A stretch of 64,000 nucleotides of DNA from Undaria pinnatifida (Eukaryota; Sar; Phaeophyceae; Laminariales; Alariaceae), in NCBI GenBank assembly GCA_012845835.1, contig JABAKD010000016.1, positions 7,285,919-7,349,918 on the forward strand, in the 5' to 3' direction. Position 1 is the first letter of the stretch; every line of letters begins with the position of its first letter. The position numbers were made by a program, and so were the translations under genes. The notes under the pieces are model-generated. The model was given only the letters and a program-made list of their open reading frames with translations. It was not told the DNA's origin and made no database searches. This document shows positions 36,401 through 46,000 of the stretch, piece after piece.

Positions 36401-39400
36401 TGTATTACGTTTGCGTTTTCGCGTATGGTTGTGGTTGTGCGTGTGCCTGTGTTCATGCTTGTGTTCGTTCATGTGCGTGTTCTTGCCCTTGTTCTTGTGT
36501 TTGTGCGTGTGCCGTGCTTGTGCTTGTGCCTTCGCTTGCCCGTGTTCTTATGTATATTTTGTTCTTGTGCTTATGCTTGTGCTCGTGCCCGTACGCGTTC
36601 CATGTACTCTTGCGTGTTGGGCTTGTGTTGTGTCGTGTTTTGGTTTGTTTTTTGGTTTGTTTTGTTTTGTTTTCGTTTCTCGGCGACAACACACGACGCG
36701 GAATAACGAATTTCGCGGCATAATACAACCCAGCTGGCGAAGAAACGGTCCGAGGTTCAGAAGGAAAAGAAGAAAGAGGCGAGGGAGAGAGAACTGCTCT
36801 CCCGGAAGCAGCGGCAACTCAAGGACAAGCAGGTGCCCACCCCCCTCGGACCTCGAACGCATTGTAGGTATCTGTCCCTAGCTCGCCGTAAAAGTGTCTC
36901 GGATGGGTTGCTGCCGCGTGTCGGGAGAGAAGGTATAGTAAGAGAGGAGCGCCAGGAGAGGGCGGATGGGGGGGGGGTGTACTCGTATCGTGCATTTAAG
37001 ATCATAGACTCTCACATTCCCACAACGCCAATACCGAGCGGGAGGCGGATTTTTACGGGTTGTTGGCGCGTGCCGAGAAAAGTCGAAAGGAGCGCGAGAA
37101 GGGTAGTGATGAGGGCGCGGGGGGTGTGTGTGTCTTGGATAGGCTGCCGCGTTGGCGCGAAGGTGGGGGAGGGCGGGAGTGGGGGCTAATGGAATAGCCC
37201 TTCCGCCGATAGCGTCCGGCCAAGCGTGTGTTGGACTGACGAGCTCTGTAGGTGCCATGAAGGCAGGCCCGTTTTCAGGCCTGTTTTGTTTTGTTTTGTT
37301 TTGTTTTGCGTTACTACGTACTTCGTACAATTTTATTCTTATTATTTATTTTTTTGTGACGCCGGTCCGCGTGAAACAGGAGCGGCAAGAGCGCGAGGAG
37401 CGGCAGGAGGAGGAGAGACAGGGCCGCAAAGAGGAAAGCAGGGCCGAGGAGGGGAGGACGAAAAAGGCCAAGAAAGCCAAGAAGAAGAAGAGCAAAACGG
37501 GTGAGCACCCTTTTTTCACATGAGTGCCCGCGCCATCATTATCATCGCCACCACCATCATCGCTACCGCCCAACCTGCGCAGCGGAAGAGTACTCTCTCT
37601 CTGGGCCATAGGGCATACGTATACCCCCCCCGCGTGCTCGCATTACGATAGACTCAAGTCTTGTATACCTATGAAAGGGCATCCCGTACTTAGTCCAAGT
37701 AGTTTGTCCGTGAAAACGTGGGTGCAATTCTGAAAGGCATATCTTCCGTTGTTCTTCCCTGCTTTGCCCCTGCTGGCTACTTTCTCCATTTCGTTCTGTG
37801 TTTGCCCGCACACGAACCTGTTCTTGAGAAGGGGGTGACGATGACGACACGGCTGCTGCTGCTGCTGCTGCCGCCGCCGCTGCCACCACCGCGACCGCTA
37901 CCGCTACTGCAAGAGGTACCGCGAACGGCGCGGGAGGCGAAGATGTCGTCTCTGGTAGCGGTGCGAGGAGAGGGAAGGAAGAGGAGACTAAACCGGCGCC
38001 TGCTAACAGCAGCAGTCCACCGGGTGCGCCGTCATCGCGGCAGCCGCACTCTGCGGCGGGGGGTAATACTGGCGTGAGCGCTAGTACTGTCGCGAGTGGT
38101 GTCGGCAACGGGGGAGGCGCTACGCCTGCGGTGTCGGAGAGCGCCCATGAGTCTTGCATGTCGAGAGACGACCTCCTTGCTCAGGTGAGTAACGGGTTTG
38201 CTCCGCCACGGGAAGGCGTGTTTTGGTGCTAACCCTTTTAGAACTGCGTACAACATTCTGACACAAATTCCAAGTAATTTGTCCCGAAAAACGTGGGTGC
38301 AACCCCCCCTCGGAAGGAAGACGCGGCGGAAGAGAGCGAAGGGAACCGTTGTTGGCACCCCCTGTTCTCCACAAGAAGCTACGAACTCGTCCACTTTCCG
38401 TGACGATTTCGTTTTTTGAATGTGAAGTAGCGCCTACAAATATCAAAATCGTAAACCGCGTTAGCCGCACGAAGATTGGGGACTGGGGAAGACGAGGGGT
38501 GGGGGAGTTTAGCGCTCATCCTCTCTCCCACCCTTGTCCGTGCCTTTTGCGTTGCGTCCGGACCGCCTCGCTTCGAAATAATTGCGCGCGACGGACCATC
38601 CCCGCAGTTGATAACGATGGGGTTCCAAGAGCAGCATGTGCACCGCGGTACCTCGTGTGTCGGCTTCGATCTAAACGCTCTCTTGTCTTGGTTGGTCGAC
38701 CATCCGGACGGCGGGACGACTCCCGCGGAACAGCAAGCGAGCGCGGGGGCGAGGTGAGGGCGTTGACGACTTCGGCGAACGGAACGTCTGCAATATTGAA
38801 CGTGTGTTGGGGGGGACCGGAGTTGGCGACGAGCGCGAGAGGTAGATATAACGTCGGATTACTGTAGAGGAAGTTGATGGTGATGTCCTCTCAGTAGCTC
38901 GTTTCCCTGGCATCTAGCCCGCGGTCGCCCTAAAGGCTGAAAAAGCATGTCGATGCCCCCCAAAAAAAAGGTGCGGCGGACGGGCACAAGAGGCGCAAGA
39001 TGCAGACCGTCCGCGGTTCTTTGGCGCCTGCGTTGTTTGGTGTGTGGGAGCGCGTTGCTCCTGGGTTTGGCTGTTGTGGTTGCGGTGGTCCTGGTGGCCT
39101 TGATGGTCGTGGTCGTGGTGCAGGAGAAGGCAGTAAGGCCCCGTTATTTTTTCCTGCTCGTCGCTGTCCGGATCTGTTGTGTCGGTTTCTTTCGTTCCAA
39201 CTGTGCCGTTGCCTTGTGACTGAGCAACTGACTTGGACGCCCCGGGAAGCATTAGTAGTACCGTCATAATCCCCCTCGTACCTTTCTTCTTTCTCCTTCT
39301 CCGTCTCCTGATCTGCTCGCGCTGTACGCCCGCCCCCCCTCGACATAATAACAGCAGCAAGGCGACAGCAAACACCCGTCGCAAGGGCACCTCTAAGGCG

Positions 39401-42400
39401 AAAACAAAAGTCGACGCTGGCAAGGGTAACTCGGGCACTGTTTCTTCGGCGCTCCGAAACCGTGGCGCTTTCGCCACGACCGGCCCGCCGGGGTGGGGGG
39501 CTAGCGTGAGAAAGGAGGGCGTTGGCGGTGCCGGCGCAGGCGGTGGGGCGGGGGGCGGTGGGGGGAGCGAGGCGATGACTGCGGCGGCGGCGGCGGCGGC
39601 GAAAGCAGAAGAAAAGAGGAGGTGACGACGGTTGATTGGTTGGGTGGAGTGGCGGGTAGGCGACAGGTCGTTAATTCGCTCCAGTGGTCCCTCTACGATG
39701 CCGCTATGTGCCAGCCGGAAAGACCTGCACTATAGAGGCAACCGGTACTAATCCGCATGATGCCACTACTAGTCATTCTTGTATATGCTAAGTGTTTGCA
39801 GAGGCACTATAACGGGCGACCGGCACTACTCAGCCGGCACTATAGATGGGCCACTACCGTATTGAGTTGTTGCGCTGGCGCAGGTTCCCGTGGAGTTGCT
39901 GCTTGGCTCAACGGGAACGAGGAAGGGTTATGGAAAGATGTAGGTTGGTGTGCAAATGGGAGAAGGGGGGAGAGGATGCGTGGATGGGGTAGGGTAGTGT
40001 GTGTCTTTGTGGATGCCGTTTTTGGAGAGGTTTTTGCCCCGATCGGTCGATATAGGACCGAAATATGGGCGGTGACACGGCCTTTCGCCGCCTTCGTTGA
40101 TGGACACCGAGCCACGTCAAAGATATAAATTGATAACTCTTACTGCTGTGCCCATGGACAAAAGAGAGGAAGAGAGGGGGGAAGGGAGGAAGAGGAAGAT
40201 AAGCGGGGGGAGGCTAGGAAAGCTGCTGAGACGGTGGGGGGACATACCGGGGCACTGCCGCTGTGATTGCGAGAGTCTCATCCGTACGCCAAGAGGCGAA
40301 GGCGGCCATGGTCGCACCCGCGGGCGCTCTTGGTCCTGCATGTGGGAGGAAGGCATGGGCCGGGGGGGGGGGGTATATAAGCGATGCACCTCTGCTTGCT
40401 GTCCTGAAACGAGCCACCACACGGCTTTTTGTTGCTGTTATTCAGAGTAGCTCGCTTAAACCCTTCGTGTCTGCACCAAGGGCTTGTTTAGTACGGTATA
40501 TACTCTAGGCTACCCGGGTACCATGTCTGATTGTTGTTGTTGGTACTCGGGTGTGTACCCGGGTACTGGCATGGTCTTTTCCCTACTAAACATACCCCTG
40601 CACTGGCTTATCAACAACTGTACTTGGAATTAGAGTTGGGCTAGTTTCTGCCGTATTTTATCGGGTTAGTCCTAACATCTCCCTCGCCTCCGCGCTACGA
40701 CTGGCGCACGACGCTGCTGCCACCGTCACCGTGTGTGCCCTCGATCACGCAAAACCCGTACCGAAGACAAAACTTGGAGCTGAGGCGCATCAACCGTGCT
40801 TGGAACGCGTCGCTGCCCCTCCGACGGGCAGAGGAAGAGGTGAGCCAATGCTGCCGTCTGTCTCTCCTCTGTCGATATATTGTGGGTCAGCATAGTACGT
40901 TACAAAAAAAGATGGGGTGCAACATGAGACCATGCGGTGGAACCTAACCTATTGAGCTTCAGCAAATGTAGATAATCCGTTAAAGCGTATATCCGACGTC
41001 CTCCTGGTGTTGGAACGATCAAAAGGTAGCCTTGACGTAACGGCTGCCCAGGTCCTGGTATGATCAAGTCGGCGTGGGATCATAGTTCGGTGTGCCAAGT
41101 GGGGGCATTACACGGCATGGTTTGTCTGTTGGTACCATTATTAGACAGCACGCGGGGTTCTCGAGTTGGGTCTGCGGTTGCGTTTTATGTTATCGTTTGT
41201 TGTGTTGGTGCCATTATTTGATAGCACATGGAACTCTCGAGTTGGACCTGCCCAGTTTGTTTGCCCTGGTCTCTGACCGCTTGATGGTCGAGCACACCAC
41301 GGCTTTTGCCTGCTTTCACGGCATTTGTTCCGTCACCGCCGCATGCTTTGCCGCGGGAATGATGCCGCTACGTGAATAGCTCGGGCATGGGCTACCTAGC
41401 CCTTTTCGTCGCAGCTAAGGGCAAGGATTGCGCGAAAGGCTGTGTCTTGTGTGGTGTGCGGCGTACGACAGCGAACACACCTCTATATCATCTCCCCGAG
41501 AAAAAACAAGTTATTAATTGCCCCCCTGTTACCCTTATCATTATCTTCTATATACCTGATACACAACAAAACAAAACAAATTATTATTTGTTTCGCCCCT
41601 TGATCGTGCATCCTTGCAACACGCGTGTCATCATTATCTGCAACGTTGCGATATGGCTTCAAGTTTTCTCGTGCTGGTGTTGAGGATGCGGTGCGAGCTC
41701 CGTGGTCATCGCCTCGTCCTCCTCGTGCGTAACGTACGGGGTGGTACGAGAGAAATGGCATCAAGGTTGGAATTGTGATCGTATCTCCGCCCCCCACCCG
41801 CGAAACACACGCCCGCTCTCCTGTCTATTTCCCGCCTGCTCTTCTCTCTCGCCGCCATTGCCTCGCCCCTCTCTGCCTGATGTGTTTTTGATCACGTGGT
41901 TTCTTTCATTTGTGTATAGTTTTGACCCCTCCGTGTCTCTTGTTTCATCTGTTTTGTGTATGTTTCATTGTATATGCGTTTGCCTCACCCCTCCCTCCCT
42001 CCCTCCCTCCCTCCCTGGCTCTTGTGTATATCTTTGTCTTTTTTGCGAACCTTAGGAGAAGAAAGCCGCGGAATCAGCTCGAGAGAAAGAGCTGGAGGAC
42101 GCGAAGGACGAAAAGCGCCGCGTGATGGACTCACAAAGGTTTGTTGCGACCTCTACCTTTTGTGGTGCAGTTTACCGAAGAAAAATGAATGAATTGCGAT
42201 CGCAGGACCAGCCGCCGCCGCCGCCAGGACGTGGTGTTCTCCCGCATAGTGCTTCTAAATAGGTTTTCATTTTTTCTCTCTTGTGTTGTGTGCTTTTTGT
42301 CCCCAGGACCCCGTCAACAGCGGCGGTGGTCGCGGCACGCCAGGTGGCCTCGATGCAACGCACATCGCCGGGAAAACCCACGCAAGGGGGATCTATGGCA

Positions 42401-42741
42401 AACCCTTTCCCTCTCCTCGGAAGCGGCGGTGGAGTGGGGGGGCTCGGGATAAGCAGCAAGCCGATGCCTCGCGCGACAACGATGTCAGGCTCGAAGCCGC
42501 AAGGTATACCACCAGGCTCGCCCGTCGTGCCGATTCAACGGAGTGTGGTGGGGGCTGCAAGCCCCGGGGGTGCTAGCGGTGGGGGTGGTGGCGGTGGTGG
42601 TATCCGCGCGAGTGTAGCGACAGATAACATCAAGGTTAACATCCACAATGGTCGCGCTCCGTCGCCCGGAGGTATCGCTGTTGGCGGTAGCGGCGGTGGT
42701 GATGTGGGGGCAAGCAAGGGTAGCAGCACCGTTACTGCCCA

Positions 42742-42773
<32 letters not shown>

Positions 42774-42784
42774 GACAGCAACAT

Positions 42785-42831
<47 letters not shown>

Positions 42832-42970
42832 ACAGCAACAACAACAGCAGCAGCAACAACAGCAACAACAACAGCAGCAGCAACAGCAGCAGCAGCAGCA
42901 GCAGATTAGTGCCTCTGCTAGGCGCGGAGCAGGAGATGCCGCGGGGCGTCTGACCGGTAGCGCCCAGCGA

Positions 42971-43019
<49 letters not shown>

Positions 43020-46000
43020 TGCTCAACAAACACGCGGGGGCTGTTCCTTACGGGAACAGGGCTGGGGTTTCCAACGGCGCTGGCAATAGTGCTGGGGGGG
43101 CTGTAGCCGGCGGAGGGGTTGGAGTGGGATCTCCAGCGGCGGGGCCGAGGGCAGCACCGTTTCCGCCGGGGGTAGGACGCGGCCTAATGGCCCCGATGTC
43201 AGGGTTTCCTGCGCACGGTGAGCAATGAGCTGACGTGGTAACAGGAGTAGTACCGTTGCATATCAAGCCCCCGGTGCCAACATTTTGGACTCTAAAAACC
43301 TTTTATGTGTACTCCATGGGGTGTGGTATACAATGTACCCCGGTGTTAAGCTTGGCGGTTGTTTTGGAGTTGACAACAAGTATCACCGGGGTGGTGTACT
43401 CCAGGCGGTGTGATATGCAACATCCCGGGTGATAAACGCCGTCCTACACGGTAGCTGCCCTGGCCAAGCACCCTAATTTAGTGCTGGGCTGCGGCCGGTC
43501 GCTGTTCCCCAACGAAAACGGGAGGAGAAAGAAGACGCTCACGTCGAGCCCCAACATTTTTTTTCGTGTTCTATTTTGAGAAATGTTTATTTGCCCTCGA
43601 ACGTGGACATCTCGTGAAAATCGTATTTTTCCTTTCTTGCCTCCATGCTTGCGGCTCTGCCGAGGCCTCATCTCCGCTATCTCCCGCTCGCCCATTGCGT
43701 AGGGTAGAAAAATGCTCTCTCGCTCTCACGCTGAACGGAAGGCTGTCGCCACCGGGTAATTGTCAACGACAAAGAACACGCCCTCACTAGATGCAGGATT
43801 AACGAAAGAGTAGCCATCCCACGGTAGGGGAGCAGCATATTCTAAGATTTTTCTGAGCTCCTAACATGAAGAGCTAGCTCAATATCTCACCCGAAACTTG
43901 ACTTGAAAGGCATTCGTCCGCCCAACCCGACCAAGCTTCTACTCCCTAGCCCTAAACCCAATTGTGCTCGTAAAGTTATTGGACTAACTGGTAGTTCCTC
44001 ACTTGAAGAGCCCAACCGGCCAGAGGTGTACGTTTTTTTGGCTCAAAAAGTGCAACCCCTAGCGTGGTATGACTCGAAAGGCAATGTTAATGCTGCGTAC
44101 CTCGATTCCATGCTGTATTATATGGCTTTTCATCAGTCCTGCGTTTAGTGAGGGCGTGTTCTTTGCTCTTGGCCTTCACTGGGTGGCGAAATCGTTTTTT
44201 TCAGCGCGAGAGCGAGAGCGCTCCGTTCGACCCTCGTGGACGAACGTGAGATTGTGGTGGTGAGCCCTCAGCAGAGCCGCTGCCATGGTCACTGCTGGAG
44301 TCTGATTGGCTGGCGTATGATCGAACGGAAGGGCGGAAGAAATAAAAAGTTAAAATGACCCGAAACAACTGCCATGCAGCTAGCCCACTCTTCATCCGAA
44401 TCGCTGAACAACCCACGGCGCTTCGCACTTTTCACAACTGTTTGATCGGCAAAAACCCGAAGTGCTCCGTCCCGGCTTCTTAGGGATGCGAGGGTCTACG
44501 GTATGCAGCGATGCATGCTAATGAGTACAATCACCCACACATCCACAACAAGATGGGGACAAGATGAGCAAGTGTTTTTTTTTAATGCAACGCATGAAAA
44601 AAAATGTGCTGAGCGCCCAAATGTTGAAGGTGTATATTATAGGGGTAGGAACGGTGTTTCGTCTTGAAAAGGATGCGTAGCGACAAGTCAAACGAATAAG
44701 GCAACCAGCAAATGAGTACCCCCCCCCCCCCCATTCTATGGCATTCTATGGTCATAAAACTACGGCCATGCACAAACTGAGTACAACTTCCCCCCCCCCC
44801 TTCCCCCCCCCCCCACCGCGTTGTCGGCAGGCCCAGGTCCGCACGCTGCTCCCCCTGCCGGAGCACCCCTAGGAATGCCCATGGGCGTTCCGTCTCACCT
44901 GGGTCACATGCCGCTGGCTGGACAGCCCATACCGTTCCCTGGTTTCAGACACGCGCAGTCGGGTCAGAGTTACGGCCCGCTGCAGGCCGCCCGCCGCCCG
45001 CGCGGCACCCCCCCGCCGGGACCGCATGGGTACGGCGCTTCGCCGACGATGGGGCCTGCTGTGTTGCCAGCCCAACAGGTGTGAACCGTTTTTTCTTTTT
45101 TTCCTGTGAATCTTTTTTTTCTTTTTCCTGTACACCTTTTTTTTCTTCGCGTGTATTGGCGGGGTGCTTGCGAGCGGCCGGGCGCAACCGCGATTAGCGC
45201 GGTTTTGGGTTGGGTTGGGTTGGGTTGGATTGGGTTGGGCTGGGTTGGGTTGGGTTGGGTTGGGCTAGGCTGGGCTGAGCTGGGCTGGGTTGGGTTGGGT
45301 TGGATTAGGTTGTGCTGTGATGTGTTGCGTTTCGTTGTGATGCATTGTGTTGCGTTGTGATGTGTTGTAGTGTTGTGTTTTTGCATTTTCCCTGCCCTCG
45401 CCCGTTTGCACTGTGGTGTACTTTCATCACCGTACGCGTTCCGGCGGTTTGCGTCCTTGTCCTACCCTTGCTTATGCTCTTGCACGCGCGTGTCTTGCCT
45501 TTTTTTGCCTCGATCTTGCCGGCCTCCCCGCCACAGCAGCCCCGGGGTCCGGGTCAGCACGCGGAGTGGGCGGCCCGGCAACGTGCCGCTGCCGCCGCCG
45601 CTGCCGCCGCCGCCGCCGCGGCCGCTTCCGGCTGGAGCAACAGCCCAGCAGTACCCGTGTCCGGAGCAGGTGCAGGGCCAGGGCTGCGTCCGCACTCTAT
45701 CCAACAGCAACATCCTCAACATCACGGCGGTGGTGCTGCAGCGCCGCCGACGGGGTCCCCGATGCCTTGGGGGGAGACGTGGGGGGTCGCCCCTCGGGGT
45801 GGTCAGGCTGTGGCGCTTGTTGCATCGGATGGGGATCGACCGGCGGGTTCACCCGGGCTCGCGCAGCAACACCAACATAGAGAGCGGGAGATGGGCAGTC
45901 TTCAACAGCAGCAGCGACGACGGCAACACCAGCACGAGCAGCAGCAGCACGAGCAGCAGCAGCAGCAGCACGAGCAGCAGCAGCAGCAGCATCACCAAGG

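Larger units (their letters stand above)
39355..42262 (+). other. Exons 17-21: basic/Gly-Ala linker and second charged helix
   Basis: Exon 17 is Lys/Thr/Ala-rich, then Gly- and Ala-rich, ending AAAKAEEKR. Exon 18 is only 68 nt; its donor at 40342 is the one that keeps frame with exon 19. Exon 19 ends [20 protein letters not shown] followed by EEE, and exon 20 continues [20 protein letters not shown], a clear charged helix, which confirms the phase-0 join. Exon 20 uses a weak GTTTGT donor. Exon 21 (42206-42262, Arg-rich) is flanked by introns of only 67 and 44 nt and may be skipped without changing frame. Confidence 0.6.

Noticed and set aside
38946-39130. Frame with PPKKKVRR, resembling a nuclear localisation signal, in intron 16
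   Set aside because: Exons 16 and 17 join perfectly in phase 2 without it, and no acceptor/donor pair gives an in-frame exon.
40670-40839. Alternative frame of exon 19 ([20 protein letters not shown])
   Set aside because: Open and plausible in composition, but its end phase does not fit exon 20. The chosen frame continues smoothly into the charged helix.
42485-43033. Minus-strand poly-Leu and poly-Cys frames that look like membrane proteins
   Set aside because: Reverse complement of the coding polyQ tract.
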